From Flavobacterium sp. MDT1-60 (GTDB lineage Bacteria; Bacteroidota; Bacteroidia; Flavobacteriales; Flavobacteriaceae): DNA of 64,000 nt. Below the pieces are notes generated by a model. The model searched no databases. It was given only the letters and a program-made list of their open reading frames with translations, and was not told the DNA's origin. Location: NCBI RefSeq assembly GCF_014844035.1, contig NZ_CP062159.1, positions 1,364,001-1,428,000 of the forward strand. Direction: 5' to 3'. The number at the start of each line of letters is the position of its first letter. Position 1 is the first letter of the stretch. The position numbers were made by a program, and so were the translations under genes. Shown one piece after another: positions 39,282 to 49,793 of the stretch.

Positions 39282-39632
39282 ATGTCATTAACAAAATCTG
39301 ATAGAAGACAGAGAATTAGATTCAGAATTAGAAAATCGATCAGTGGTACTGCTACTAATCCAAGACTATCTGTATTTAGAAGTAACAAAGAAATTTACGC
39401 TCAACTTATTGATGATGTAAATGGAGTTACTATATTAGCTGCATCTTCAAGAGAAAAAGAAATAGGAAAAGGTACTAACGTTGAAATCGCTGCTGCTGTT
39501 GGAAAATTAGTTGCAGAGAAAGCGTTAAAAGCTGGGATTGATACCATCACTTTTGATAGAGGAGGTTATTTATATCACGGTCGTATTAAATCATTAGCAG
39601 AAGGCGCAAGAGCGGCTGGACTTAAATTCTAA
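39282..39632 (+). CDS. rplR: 50S ribosomal protein L18
   Basis: L18 binds 5S rRNA with L5. The 116-residue protein contains the family pattern [38 protein letters not shown] and ends [28 protein letters not shown]. It lies 11 bases after rplF and 6 before rpsE. Confidence 0.98.
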   Translation: MSLTKSDRRQRIRFRIRKSISGTATNPRLSVFRSNKEIYAQLIDDVNGVTILAASSREKEIGKGTNVEIAAAVGKLVAEKALKAGIDTITFDRGGYLYHGRIKSLAEGARAAGLKF

Positions 39633-39638
39633 TATATT

Positions 39639-40160
39639 ATGTCTAAATACAAAAATGTAGAATTGGTAAAACCAAGTGGTCTTGAACTTAAAGATCGTCT
39701 GGTAAGTGTTAATCGTGTTACTAAAGTTACAAAAGGGGGTAGAGCTTTCGGTTTTTCTGCTATTGTAGTTGTAGGTGATGAAAACGGAGTAGTTGGTCAT
39801 GGATTAGGAAAATCTAAAGACGTTTCTGAGGCAATTGCGAAAGCAGTAGAAGATGCTAAGAAAAATTTAGTAAAAATTCCTTTGAATGGACAATCTGTTC
39901 CTCACGAACAAAAAGGTAAATTTGGTGGTGCACGTGTATTCTTAATTCCTGCTTCTCATGGTACAGGAGTTATTGCTGGTGGAGCTGTTCGTTCAGTTCT
40001 TGAATCAGTAGGTATTCACGATGTATTATCTAAATCTCAAGGATCATCAAATCCTCATAACGTAGTTAAGGCAACTTTTGATGCTTTATTACAAATGAGA
40101 AGCGCTTATACTGTTGCAAAACAAAGAGGTGTTTCTTTAGAAAAAGTTTTTAAAGGTTAA
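39639..40160 (+). CDS. rpsE: 30S ribosomal protein S5
   Basis: S5 is near the decoding site and mRNA entry; ram mutations map here in E. coli. The 173-residue protein has the double-stranded-RNA-binding-like N-domain ([42 protein letters not shown]) and the C-domain with [36 protein letters not shown]. Confidence 0.98.
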   Translation: MSKYKNVELVKPSGLELKDRLVSVNRVTKVTKGGRAFGFSAIVVVGDENGVVGHGLGKSKDVSEAIAKAVEDAKKNLVKIPLNGQSVPHEQKGKFGGARVFLIPASHGTGVIAGGAVRSVLESVGIHDVLSKSQGSSNPHNVVKATFDALLQMRSAYTVAKQRGVSLEKVFKG

Positions 40161-40172
40161 TTCAAGGAAATT

Positions 40173-40355
40173 ATGGCTAAATTATTAGTAAAACAAGTAA
40201 GAAGCAAAATCAACTGTCCTCTTTCTCAAAAGAGAGGTTTGGAAGCTTTGGGTCTACGTAAAATGGGACAAGTTGTAGAGCATGATTCAAACCCTGCTAT
40301 CCTTGGGATGATAAACAAAGTTAAACACTTAGTTTCTGTCGAAGAAGCTAAATAA
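40173..40355 (+). CDS. rpmD: 50S ribosomal protein L30
   Basis: L30 is a small 50S protein absent from some phyla. The 60-residue protein has [52 protein letters not shown], a full match. It is 12 bases after rpsE and 11 before rplO. Confidence 0.97.
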   Translation: MAKLLVKQVRSKINCPLSQKRGLEALGLRKMGQVVEHDSNPAILGMINKVKHLVSVEEAK

Positions 40356-40366
40356 CAAATACTGTT

Positions 40367-40819
40367 ATGAATTTAAGTAACTTACAACCAGCTGAAGGGT
40401 CAACACACAATCAAAATAAAAGATTAGGTAGAGGAGAAGGTTCTGGAAAAGGTGGCACTGCTGCAAGAGGTCACAAAGGAGCAAAATCTCGTTCTGGTTA
40501 TTCTAAAAAGATTGGTTTTGAAGGAGGTCAAATGCCACTTCAAAGACGTGTGCCTAAGTTTGGTTTCACAAACATCAATCGTAAAGAATACGAAGGTGTT
40601 AATTTAGATACGCTTCAATTATTAGTAGACAATGGTGTGATTACTGATTCTGTTTCTATGACAGATTTCGTAGCAAATCGTCTAGCTACCAAAAATGAAA
40701 TCGTTAAGATTTTAGGTAGAGGAGAGTTGAAAGCAAAATTAAAAGTAACTGCCCACAAATTTACTGCTACTGCAAAAGCTGCTATTGAAGCTGCTGGTGG
40801 AGAAGCTGTAACTATATAA
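40367..40819 (+). CDS. rplO: 50S ribosomal protein L15
   Basis: L15 joins late in 50S assembly. The 150-residue protein has the glycine/lysine-rich N-terminus (MNLSNLQPAEGSTHNQNKRLGRGEGSGKGGTAARGHKGAKSRSG) and GFEGGQMPLQRRVPKFGF, then the C-terminal globular domain ending AAGGEAVTI. secY follows after 13 bases. Confidence 0.98.
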   Translation: MNLSNLQPAEGSTHNQNKRLGRGEGSGKGGTAARGHKGAKSRSGYSKKIGFEGGQMPLQRRVPKFGFTNINRKEYEGVNLDTLQLLVDNGVITDSVSMTDFVANRLATKNEIVKILGRGELKAKLKVTAHKFTATAKAAIEAAGGEAVTI

Positions 40820-40832
40820 CTTATCTATTAAG

Positions 40833-42179
40833 ATGAAGAAATTTATTGAATCAATAAGTAATGTTTGGAAAATCGAAGAACTGAAAAACAGAATCTTAAT
40901 TACATTAGGATTGCTTTTAGTATATCGTTTTGGTGCACACGTTACGCTTCCTGGAATTGACGCAACTCAATTAACTGGTTTAGCGGGACAAACTAAAAAT
41001 GGTTTAGGATCTATCCTAGACATGTTTACTGGGGGTGCTTTCTCTAAAGCTTCAGTTTTTGCTTTAGGTATTATGCCTTATATTTCTGCGTCTATTGTGG
41101 TTCAGTTGATGGGAATTGCGATTCCTTATTTGCAAAAACTTCAAAACGATGGAGAAAGTGGTAGAAAAAAGATTAATCAAATCACTCGTTGGTTGACTAT
41201 AGCTATTACACTGGTTCAAGGTCCAACTTATATCTATAATTTATACAGAACATTGCCTGGTAGTGCATTCTTACTAGGCTTTAATTCTCCTGAATTTTTG
41301 TTCTCGTCAGTTATCATCTTAGTTACAGGTACAATTTTTGCTATGTGGCTTGGAGAGAAAATTACTGATAAAGGTATTGGAAATGGAATTTCATTATTAA
41401 TTATGGTTGGTATCTTAGCTCGTTTACCGCAAGCTTTTATTCAAGAGTTTACAACGAGAGTTACCAATAACAATGGAGGTCCAATGTTATTAGTTATTGA
41501 AATTATTGTGTGGTTATTAGTGATTATTTCTTGTGTATTGCTTACAATGGCAGTACGTAGAATCCCGGTTCAATATGCTCGTCGTACGACAACTGGTGAT
41601 TATGAGCAAGATTTAGCAGGTGGTAATAGACAATGGATTCCTCTTAAGCTTAATGCTTCAGGAGTTATGCCAATCATTTTTGCTCAGGCAATTATGTTTA
41701 TACCTGCAGCTGTAGCTGGATTGTCTAAATCAGACACATCACAATCTATTGTTGGAGCATTTAGTAATATGTTCGGTTTTTGGTATAATTTTGTATTTGC
41801 AACTTTAATTATTGTATTTACATTTTTCTACACTGCAATTACTGTTCCTACTAACAAAATGGCTGATGATTTAAAAAGAAGTGGTGGTTTTATCCCGGGC
41901 GTTCGTCCAGGTGCTGAAACTTCAGACTTCTTAGATAAAGTGATGTCTTTAATAACTTTCCCAGGATCTTTATTCCTTGCTTTGATTGCTGTGTTCCCAG
42001 CTATTGTTGTAAGTATTATGGATGTACAACAATCTTGGGCAATGTTTTTTGGAGGTACCTCATTAATAATTATGGTTGGAGTTGCAATAGATACTATTCA
42101 GCAAATCAATTCATACTTGTTAAACAAACATTATGATGGTTTAATGAAGACTGGTAAAAATAGAAAAGCGGTAGCTTAA
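40833..42179 (+). CDS. secY: Protein translocase subunit SecY
   Basis: SecY is the channel of the Sec translocase in the inner membrane, working with SecE, SecG, SecA or the ribosome. Its 448 residues fit ten transmembrane helices. Conserved parts include TLPGID near the N-terminus, the plug area [26 protein letters not shown], the cytosolic loop [39 protein letters not shown], and [33 protein letters not shown]. It is embedded between rplO and infA, as usual. Confidence 0.98.
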   Translation: MKKFIESISNVWKIEELKNRILITLGLLLVYRFGAHVTLPGIDATQLTGLAGQTKNGLGSILDMFTGGAFSKASVFALGIMPYISASIVVQLMGIAIPYLQKLQNDGESGRKKINQITRWLTIAITLVQGPTYIYNLYRTLPGSAFLLGFNSPEFLFSSVIILVTGTIFAMWLGEKITDKGIGNGISLLIMVGILARLPQAFIQEFTTRVTNNNGGPMLLVIEIIVWLLVIISCVLLTMAVRRIPVQYARRTTTGDYEQDLAGGNRQWIPLKLNASGVMPIIFAQAIMFIPAAVAGLSKSDTSQSIVGAFSNMFGFWYNFVFATLIIVFTFFYTAITVPTNKMADDLKRSGGFIPGVRPGAETSDFLDKVMSLITFPGSLFLALIAVFPAIVVSIMDVQQSWAMFFGGTSLIIMVGVAIDTIQQINSYLLNKHYDGLMKTGKNRKAVA

Positions 42180-42186
42180 TATATTT

Positions 42187-42402
42187 ATGGCAAAACAATC
42201 AGCAATAGAACAAGACGGATCAATCATTGAAGCATTGTCAAATGCGATGTTCCGTGTAGAGTTAGAAAATGGACATATCGTAATTGCTCATATTTCTGGT
42301 AAAATGCGTATGCATTACATCAAGTTATTACCTGGTGATAAAGTGAAACTAGAAATGAGTCCTTATGATTTGTCAAAAGCAAGAATTACTTATCGATATT
42401 AA
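42187..42402 (+). CDS. infA: Translation initiation factor IF-1
   Basis: IF-1 is a 71-residue OB-fold factor that binds the A site of 30S with IF-2 and IF-3. It reads [71 protein letters not shown] in family order (shown here by key blocks: [31 protein letters not shown]). It lies seven bases after secY. Confidence 0.97.
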   Translation: MAKQSAIEQDGSIIEALSNAMFRVELENGHIVIAHISGKMRMHYIKLLPGDKVKLEMSPYDLSKARITYRY

Positions 42403-42414
42403 AGGATATTCACT

Positions 42415-42531
42415 ATGAAAGTTAGAGCATCAGTAAAAAAGAGAAGTCCCGAGTGCATCATTGTGCGTAGAAAAGGGAGATTGTACGTAATAAACAAAAA
42501 GAATCCTAGATTTAAACAAAGACAAGGATAA
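42415..42531 (+). CDS. rpmJ: 50S ribosomal protein L36, zinc-independent form
   Basis: The 38-residue protein begins [14 protein letters not shown] and ends [12 protein letters not shown]. In zinc-binding L36 three Cys and one His hold the metal. Here only one Cys remains (in [16 protein letters not shown]), so this is a C-minus form that should not need zinc. It sits 12 bases after infA and 2 before rpsM, the standard place. Confidence 0.96.
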   Translation: MKVRASVKKRSPECIIVRRKGRLYVINKKNPRFKQRQG

Positions 42532-42533
42532 TT

Positions 42534-42908
42534 ATGGCAAGAATAGCAGGGGTAGATATCCCAAAAAATAAAAGAGGTGTTATAGCACTTACCTATATCT
42601 TTGGATTAGGAAGAAGTAGAGCTATTGAGATTTTAGAAAAAGCTCAAGTTAGCCAAGACAAAAAAGTTCAAGATTGGAATGATGACGAGATCGGAGCAAT
42701 TCGTGAAGCTGTTGGAGCATTCAAAATTGAAGGAGAATTACGTTCTGAAGTTTCTTTAAACATCAAACGTTTAATGGATATTGGTTGTTACAGAGGTATC
42801 CGTCATAGATCTGGTCTTCCGTTAAGAGGACAAAGAACTAAAAACAACTCTAGAACAAGAAAAGGTAAAAGAAAAACTGTTGCTAACAAGAAAAAAGCAA
42901 CTAAATAA
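42534..42908 (+). CDS. rpsM: 30S ribosomal protein S13
   Basis: S13 forms intersubunit bridges and contacts P-site tRNA through its basic tail. The 124-residue protein has [34 protein letters not shown], the [28 protein letters not shown] signature and a lysine-rich C-terminus. It starts the alpha-operon part of the cluster. Confidence 0.98.
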   Translation: MARIAGVDIPKNKRGVIALTYIFGLGRSRAIEILEKAQVSQDKKVQDWNDDEIGAIREAVGAFKIEGELRSEVSLNIKRLMDIGCYRGIRHRSGLPLRGQRTKNNSRTRKGKRKTVANKKKATK

Positions 42909-42916
42909 TAAGTAAT

Positions 42917-43300
42917 ATGGCTAAAGCAACTGCAAAAAAACGTAAAGTTATCGTTGAATCAACGGGAGAAGCTCATATTTCTGCTACCTTCAATAACATC
43001 ATCATTTCTTTGACAAACAAAAAAGGTGAAGTTATTTCTTGGTCTTCAGCCGGTAAAATGGGTTTCAGAGGTTCTAAAAAGAATACTCCATACGCAGCTC
43101 AAATGGCAGCAGAAGATTGTAGTAAAGTAGCTCTTGAGGCTGGACTTAAAAAAGTAAAAGTTTATGTAAAAGGACCAGGAAACGGACGTGAGTCTGCTAT
43201 CCGTTCTATTCATAACGGTGGAATTGAAGTTACAGAGATTATCGATGTTACTCCAATGCCTCACAACGGATGTCGTCCTCCGAAGAGACGTAGAGTTTAA
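42917..43300 (+). CDS. rpsK: 30S ribosomal protein S11
   Basis: S11 lies on the 30S platform near the E site and mRNA exit. The 127-residue protein has [50 protein letters not shown] and the C-terminal [18 protein letters not shown], which in some bacteria forms an isoAsp at the NG site. Confidence 0.98.
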   Translation: MAKATAKKRKVIVESTGEAHISATFNNIIISLTNKKGEVISWSSAGKMGFRGSKKNTPYAAQMAAEDCSKVALEAGLKKVKVYVKGPGNGRESAIRSIHNGGIEVTEIIDVTPMPHNGCRPPKRRRV

Positions 43301-43319
43301 TTTTATTTATAGTATAAAC

Positions 43320-43373
43320 AAGGTAGAATATAGATTATCGAAGGATTAGACCTGAATTCATAATCTCTACCTT
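43320..43373 (+). promoter_or_regulatory. Two-part hairpin in the rpsD leader
   Basis: AAGGTAG (43320-43326) pairs with CTACCTT (43367-43373). Inside it, AGATTAT (43332-43338) pairs with ATAATCT (43360-43366), leaving a 5-base bulge on the left side only. The structure ends 19 bases before the rpsD ATG. In several bacteria S4 regulates ribosomal operons through leader RNAs, so an S4-binding site is a reasonable but untested guess. Confidence 0.5.
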
Positions 43374-43392
43374 AAAATTTAATTTTTTAGAA

Positions 43393-43998
43393 ATGGCAAG
43401 ATATACTGGTCCTAAAACTAGAATTGCTCGTAAATTTGGCGAAGCAATCTTCGGAGATGATAAATCTTTCGAAAAAAGAAATTACCCACCTGGACAACAC
43501 GGGATGGCTAAAAAAAGAGGTAAAAAATCTGAGTACGCTGTTCAGTTAATGGAAAAGCAAAAAGCTAAATATTCTTATGGAATTTTAGAAAAACAATTCA
43601 GAAATTTATTTAAAAAAGCATCAGCTACTAAAGGTGTTACTGGTGAAGTTCTTTTACAATTATGTGAAGCAAGATTAGATAACGTTGTTTTTAGAATGGG
43701 TATCGCTCCTTCTAGAAGAGGTGCTAGACAATTAGTTTCTCACAGACACGTTACTGTAAATGGTGAAGTTGTAAATATAGCTTCTTATCACCTTAAACCT
43801 GGTGATAAAGTTGCAGTTCGTGAAAAATCTAAATCTTTAGAAGCTATCGAACGTTCTTTGTCAAATTCAAGTCATGTTTATGAATGGATTACTTGGAATA
43901 ATGATCTTAAAGAAGGAACTTTCGTTTCTGTACCTGCAAGACTTCAGATTCCAGAAAACATTAAAGAACAATTAATCGTAGAGTTGTACAACAAATAA
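43393..43998 (+). CDS. rpsD: 30S ribosomal protein S4
   Basis: S4 starts 30S assembly and is part of the mRNA entry site. The 201-residue protein begins [21 protein letters not shown] and lacks the CxxC zinc motif of some S4 proteins. It contains [38 protein letters not shown] and the S4-domain [31 protein letters not shown] 92-base leader with a hairpin separates it from rpsK. Confidence 0.98.
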   Translation: MARYTGPKTRIARKFGEAIFGDDKSFEKRNYPPGQHGMAKKRGKKSEYAVQLMEKQKAKYSYGILEKQFRNLFKKASATKGVTGEVLLQLCEARLDNVVFRMGIAPSRRGARQLVSHRHVTVNGEVVNIASYHLKPGDKVAVREKSKSLEAIERSLSNSSHVYEWITWNNDLKEGTFVSVPARLQIPENIKEQLIVELYNK

Positions 43999-44019
43999 TA
44001 ATTGACTTAGTCGAAATTT

Positions 44020-45012
44020 ATGGCAATATTTAATTTTCAAAAGCCCGATAAAGTTATCATGATCGATTCAACCGATTTTGAAGGTAAATTCGAATTTAGA
44101 CCTTTAGAACCTGGTTACGGATTGACAGTTGGTAATGCACTTAGAAGAGTTTTGCTTTCAGCATTAGAAGGTTATGCAATTACATCTGTTCGTATCGAAG
44201 GTGTAGATCATGAGTTTTCTACTATTTCAGGTGTTGTTGAAGATGTTACCGAAATTATCCTTAATCTAAAACAAGTACGTTTCAAACGTCAGATTGAAGA
44301 TATCGATAATGAAGCAGTTACAATTTCTGTTTCTGGTAAAGATCAATTGACAGCAGGTGATTTTCAAAAATTCATTTCAGGTTTTCAAGTTTTGAATCCA
44401 GACCTTGTTATCTGTAATTTAGATTCTAAAATCAAATTGAACTTCGATTTAACAATCGAAAAAGGTAGAGGATACGTTCCTGCTGAGGAGAACAAAAAAC
44501 AGAACGCTGCAATTGGGACCATTTTTACAGATTCAATTTTTACTCCGGTAAAAAATGTAAAATATGCAATTGAAAACTTCCGTGTAGAACAAAAAACAGA
44601 TTATGAAAAATTAGTTTTTGAAATTAAAACTGATGGATCTATTAATCCAAAAGATGCTCTTACTGAAGCTGCTAAGGTTTTAATTCACCACTTCATGTTG
44701 TTTTCTGACGAAAGAATTACACTCGAGGCTGACGAAATTGCACAAACAGAATCGTATGATGAAGAGTCATTGCATATGAGACAATTGCTTAAAACTAAGC
44801 TTGTTGATATGGATTTATCTGTGAGAGCATTAAATTGCTTGAAAGCGGCTGAAGTTGATACACTTGGTGATTTAGTATCGTTCAATAAAAATGACCTGAT
44901 GAAATTCCGTAATTTTGGTAAAAAATCTTTAACAGAGCTAGATGAACTTGTAGCAGTTAAAAATTTAACTTTCGGAATGGATTTAGCTAAATACAAATTA
45001 GATAAAGAATAA
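44020..45012 (+). CDS. rpoA: RNA polymerase alpha subunit
   Basis: Alpha dimerises to begin RNA polymerase assembly. The N-terminal domain (about 1-230) includes [44 protein letters not shown] and [12 protein letters not shown]. The C-terminal domain (about 255-325) includes [46 protein letters not shown], the DNA and activator contact surface. The 330-residue length is normal. It sits between rpsD and rplQ. Confidence 0.99.
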   Translation: MAIFNFQKPDKVIMIDSTDFEGKFEFRPLEPGYGLTVGNALRRVLLSALEGYAITSVRIEGVDHEFSTISGVVEDVTEIILNLKQVRFKRQIEDIDNEAVTISVSGKDQLTAGDFQKFISGFQVLNPDLVICNLDSKIKLNFDLTIEKGRGYVPAEENKKQNAAIGTIFTDSIFTPVKNVKYAIENFRVEQKTDYEKLVFEIKTDGSINPKDALTEAAKVLIHHFMLFSDERITLEADEIAQTESYDEESLHMRQLLKTKLVDMDLSVRALNCLKAAEVDTLGDLVSFNKNDLMKFRNFGKKSLTELDELVAVKNLTFGMDLAKYKLDKE

Positions 45013-45015
45013 TTC

Positions 45016-45033
45016 AATCCGCCACGGCGGATT
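45016..45033 (+). promoter_or_regulatory. GC-rich hairpin before rplQ
   Basis: AATCCGCC (45016-45023) pairs with GGCGGATT (45026-45033), with CCACGG as the practical loop. It stands between the rpoA stop and the rplQ ATG with no T-run. It may tune rplQ expression, or may simply be a mobile-type palindrome. Confidence 0.4.
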
Positions 45034-45048
45034 AAATTTAAAATAGCA

Positions 45049-45537
45049 ATGAGACACGGAAAAAAATTCAATCACTTAAGCAGACAGACTGGACATAGAA
45101 AAGCTATGTTAGCTAATATGGCTTGTTCTCTTATTGAGCACAAACGTATTAACACTACTGTTGCTAAGGCTAAAGCGCTTAAACAATTCGTTGAGCCTTT
45201 AATCACAAAATCAAAAGAAGATACGACTCACAATCGTCGTATTGTTTTTGCTTACTTACGTAGCAAATATGCGGTAACTGACTTGTTCAGAGACGTAGCT
45301 GCTAAAGTTGGAGACCGTCCAGGTGGATACACTCGTATCATTAAAGTTGGAAATCGTTTGGGAGATAATGCTGATATGGCAATGATCGAACTTGTAGATT
45401 TCAATGAACTTTACAATGGAGGTAAAAAAGAAGTTAAAAAAGCAAAAAGCCGTCGTGGTGGTAAAGCAAAAAAAGCTGAGGAAACTACTGAAGCTCCAGC
45501 TGCTGAGTCTGAAACGACTACTGAAGCTTCTGAATAA
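45049..45537 (+). CDS. rplQ: 50S ribosomal protein L17
   Basis: L17 is a late-joining 50S protein at the base of the tunnel exit. The core (about 1-120) is typical: [45 protein letters not shown], then [30 protein letters not shown]. The last 40 residues form a Lys-rich then Glu/Thr/Ala-rich tail ([22 protein letters not shown]), longer than in E. coli. It is the last gene of the ribosomal cluster and is followed by a terminator. Confidence 0.97.
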   Translation: MRHGKKFNHLSRQTGHRKAMLANMACSLIEHKRINTTVAKAKALKQFVEPLITKSKEDTTHNRRIVFAYLRSKYAVTDLFRDVAAKVGDRPGGYTRIIKVGNRLGDNADMAMIELVDFNELYNGGKKEVKKAKSRRGGKAKKAEETTEAPAAESETTTEASE

Positions 45538-45565
45538 TTATGAAAGTAATGATTCTATAAAAATC

Positions 45566-45600
45566 AAGGATAAGCTAATTTTTAGTTTATCCTTTTTTTT
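45566..45600 (+). terminator. Terminator of the ribosomal cluster after rplQ
   Basis: AAGGATAAGCTA (45566-45577) pairs with TAGTTTATCCTT (45583-45594, one G-U pair) around ATTTT, followed by T to 45600 and beyond. Confidence 0.88.
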
Positions 45601-45681
45601 TGATTTTTTTTAAGGTAATCTGATTTTTAACTTATTTGATTCATCAGGTTTTATTTTTATGAAGGAAAGTTTTAAAAAATC

Positions 45682-45712
45682 TTGGAGACACTCTTTTAAA
45701 GAAGTAAATTTG
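45682..45712 (+). promoter_or_regulatory. Promoter of carA
   Basis: TTG (45682-45684) and TAAATTTG (45705-45712) with a 20-base spacer fit the -33/-7 consensus. The predicted leader is about 65 bases to the carA ATG. Confidence 0.68.
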
Positions 45713-45784
45713 CAAAATATCTAATTACAAATGGAACAAGTTTGCTTGATTCATGAAACGATAAAAAACAATACAAATTAAAGA

Positions 45785-46903
45785 ATGAAATACACTACAC
45801 GACAAAGCGCCATTTTATTACTTAGTGATGGAACTATTTTTCACGGAAAATCTATCGGAATTAGCGGTAAAACTTTTGGTGAAGTTTGTTTTAATACAGG
45901 AATGACAGGATATCAGGAAATATTTACAGATCCTTCTTATTTTGGTCAAATATTAGTCGCTACTAATGCGCACATTGGAAATTATGGTGTTAATGATTTA
46001 GAAATAGAATCTGACAGTGTTAAAATTGCTGGTTTGGTTTGTAAAAACTTCAGCTTTAATTATTCACGTGTGGATGCTTCTGGAAGTTTAGAAGATTATT
46101 TTACTAAACAGAATCTAATCTGTATTTCTGATGTTGATACTCGTGCATTGGTAAGTTATATCCGTGACAACGGAGCTATGAATGCTGTCATCTGTACCGA
46201 TGGAACTTCAATTGAAGATTTGAAAAAAGAATTGGCAAATGTGCCAAACATGGAAGGTTTAGAGTTGGCTTCAAAAGTATCAACTACTGAACCTTATTTT
46301 TTTGGAGATGAAAATGCTACTTACAAAATATCTGCATTAGATCTTGGAATTAAGAAGAATATCTTAAGAAATCTTGCTAAAAGAGATTGCTACATTAAAG
46401 TTTTCCCATATAATTCAACTTATAAAGATTTGACAGAATTTAATCCTGATGGATATTTCTTGTCAAATGGACCTGGAGACCCAGATCCGTTATTTGGAGC
46501 GATACAAGTTGCTAAAGAAATTATAGCAGATGATAAGCCATTATTTGGAATTTGCTTAGGCCATCAGGTTATAGCTTTGGCAAACGGAGTTAAAACTTAT
46601 AAAATGTTCGGTGGTCACCGTGGTATTAATCATCCGGTAAAAAATATTATCACTGGTAAAGGTGAAATAACTTCTCAAAATCACGGTTTTGCTGTAAAAA
46701 GAGATGCGTTAGATGTTCATCCGGAGTTGGAAATTACTCATGTTCATTTGAATGATGATACAGTTGCAGGAATGAGAATGAAAAATAAGAATTGTTTTTC
46801 AGTACAATATCATCCTGAAGCTAGTCCAGGACCACATGATTCTTCTTATTTGTTCGATCAGTTTGTTGAGAATATAAAACTAGCTACTGCTAAAACGATA
46901 TAG
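45785..46903 (+). CDS. carA: Carbamoyl-phosphate synthase small subunit
   Basis: CarA hydrolyses glutamine and passes ammonia to CarB for carbamoyl phosphate in pyrimidine and arginine synthesis. The 372-residue protein has the CPSase small-chain N-domain (SAILLLSDGTIFHGKSIGISGKTFGEVCFNTGMTGYQEIFTDPSY) and the class I glutaminase domain, with nucleophile Cys in GICLGHQV and the His-Glu pair in QYHPEASPGPHDSS. carB is not adjacent; in this phylum the two are often apart. It has its own promoter. Confidence 0.97.
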   Translation: MKYTTRQSAILLLSDGTIFHGKSIGISGKTFGEVCFNTGMTGYQEIFTDPSYFGQILVATNAHIGNYGVNDLEIESDSVKIAGLVCKNFSFNYSRVDASGSLEDYFTKQNLICISDVDTRALVSYIRDNGAMNAVICTDGTSIEDLKKELANVPNMEGLELASKVSTTEPYFFGDENATYKISALDLGIKKNILRNLAKRDCYIKVFPYNSTYKDLTEFNPDGYFLSNGPGDPDPLFGAIQVAKEIIADDKPLFGICLGHQVIALANGVKTYKMFGGHRGINHPVKNIITGKGEITSQNHGFAVKRDALDVHPELEITHVHLNDDTVAGMRMKNKNCFSVQYHPEASPGPHDSSYLFDQFVENIKLATAKTI

Positions 46904-46991
46904 TTAATAAATAAAGGCGTTTAATAGTAAGAATGCATTTTTTCTATTAAATATTTTTATAATTTCGAAAAAAAATATAATTTATTAATAA

Positions 46992-48296
<1,305 letters not shown>

Positions 48297-48318
48297 TTGT
48301 AAGGTTATATATAGATTT

Positions 48319-48351
48319 AAACCATCCATTTTCTAATGGGTGGTTTTTTTT
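48319..48351 (+). terminator. Terminator after eno
   Basis: AAACCATCCATT (48319-48330) pairs with AATGGGTGGTTT (48335-48346, one wobble) around TTCT, with T to 48351. Confidence 0.9.
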
Positions 48352-48405
48352 GGAGTTTTAACAAATTCATAGCAGTATTCCTTTTTTAATTAGTCTTAAA
48401 TTCCT

Positions 48406-48413
48406 TAGATTTG
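48406..48413 (+). promoter_or_regulatory. -7 box of gltA
   Basis: TAGATTTG matches TAnnTTTG, 38 bases before the gltA ATG. The expected TTG at -33 is not seen; a T-rich stretch is there instead. Confidence 0.4.
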
Positions 48414-48450
48414 ATAAATTATTATTTTAAAGATTTATTTCCGATATATT

Positions 48451-49728
48451 ATGTCAAAAATAGCTACATTAGAAGTAGATGGTAAAAAAATTGAACTTCC
48501 GGTTATTACTGGAAGCGAAAATGAATCAGCTATCGATATTAACAAATTACGTGATTTAACTGGTATTATTACAATTGACCCAGGGTATAAAAATTCTGGA
48601 TCTTGTAAAAGTGAAATCACTTTCTTAGACGGAGAATTAGGAATTTTACGTTACAGAGGATACTCAATCGAAGACTTGGCTGAAAAAGCTAATTTTCTTG
48701 AAGTGTCATATCTTTTAATTTTTGGTGAATTACCAACAGCTCAGGAATTAGAGCAGTTTGAAAATGGTATTAAAAAACATACTTTGGTAAACGAAGAGAT
48801 GAAAAATATCATTGACGGTTTTCCAAAAACAGCTCACCCAATGGGGGTATTGTCTGCTTTGACAAGCGCGTTAACAGCATTTAATCCAAAAGCTGTAAAT
48901 GTTGATAATGAAAAAGAGATGTACGAGGCCATTTGTAAAACAATGGGTAAATTTCTTGTAATTGCAACTTGGACTTATAGAAAATCTATGGGCTATCCGT
49001 TAAATTATTACGATAATACAACTGGTTATGTAGATAATTTTATGCAATTAATGTTTAAATTGCCTACTGGACCTTATTCAGCAAACCCAATCATAGTGGA
49101 TGCATTGGATAAATTATTTATTCTTCACGCAGATCATGAACAAAACTGTTCTACATCGACAGTAAGAATGGTTGGTTCATCTCATGCTGGTTTATTTGCA
49201 TCAATTTCTGCTGGAGTTTCTGCACTTTGGGGGCCACTTCATGGTGGAGCAAATCAGGCAGTTCTTGAAATGTTAGAAGAAATTAACAAAGACGGTGGTG
49301 ATACTGATAAGTTTTTAGCGAAAGCAAAAGACAAAAATGATCCTTTCCGTTTAATGGGATTTGGTCACAGAGTTTATAAAAACTTTGATCCGAGAGCGAA
49401 AATCATCAAAAAAGCAGCTAAAGAAGTTTTAGAAACTTTAGGTGTTAATGATCCAATTTTAGAGATTGCTAAAAAGCTGGAAGCTGCTGCTCTTGAAGAC
49501 GATTACTTCAAGTCAAGAAATTTATATCCAAACGTAGATTTCTATTCTGGAATTATTTACAGAGCATTAGGAATTCCAACTGACATGTTTACAGTAATGT
49601 TTGCTATTGGTAGATTACCAGGTTGGATCGCACAATGGAAAGAAATGCGTGAAAACAAAGAGCCAATCGGAAGACCTAGACAGATTTATACAGGACATCC
49701 TTTGAGAGACTTTAAGTCTAATAAATAA
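48451..49728 (+). CDS. gltA: Citrate synthase (hexameric type)
   Basis: This enzyme condenses oxaloacetate and acetyl-CoA at the entry to the TCA cycle. The 425-residue protein has an N-terminal beta domain (SKIATLEVDGKKIELPVITGSEN) as in Gram-negative type II enzymes. Catalytic regions are LHADHEQNCSTSTVRMVGSSHAGLFASISAGVSALWGPLHGGANQAV, the His/Arg loop MGFGHRVYKNFDPRA, and NLYPNVDFYSGIIYRALGIP with the catalytic Asp. It is transcribed alone, with its own terminator. Confidence 0.98.
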   Translation: MSKIATLEVDGKKIELPVITGSENESAIDINKLRDLTGIITIDPGYKNSGSCKSEITFLDGELGILRYRGYSIEDLAEKANFLEVSYLLIFGELPTAQELEQFENGIKKHTLVNEEMKNIIDGFPKTAHPMGVLSALTSALTAFNPKAVNVDNEKEMYEAICKTMGKFLVIATWTYRKSMGYPLNYYDNTTGYVDNFMQLMFKLPTGPYSANPIIVDALDKLFILHADHEQNCSTSTVRMVGSSHAGLFASISAGVSALWGPLHGGANQAVLEMLEEINKDGGDTDKFLAKAKDKNDPFRLMGFGHRVYKNFDPRAKIIKKAAKEVLETLGVNDPILEIAKKLEAAALEDDYFKSRNLYPNVDFYSGIIYRALGIPTDMFTVMFAIGRLPGWIAQWKEMRENKEPIGRPRQIYTGHPLRDFKSNK

Positions 49729-49737
49729 AATAACTTT

Positions 49738-49767
49738 AAAGCTTCACTTAACTGTGAAGCTTTTTTT
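49738..49767 (+). terminator. Terminator after gltA
   Basis: AAAGCTTCAC (49738-49747) pairs with GTGAAGCTTT (49754-49763) around TTAACT, with T to 49767. The last T also begins a TATATTTG box for the next gene. Confidence 0.9.
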
Positions 49768-49774
49768 ATATTTG
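49767..49774 (+). promoter_or_regulatory. -7 box before the amidinohydrolase gene
   Basis: TATATTTG overlaps the end of the gltA terminator T-run and lies 19 bases before the ATG at 49794. Its -33 region would fall inside the terminator stem, with no TTG, so strength is uncertain. Confidence 0.4.
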
Positions 49775-49793
49775 CTCAAAATATAATAGAGTT

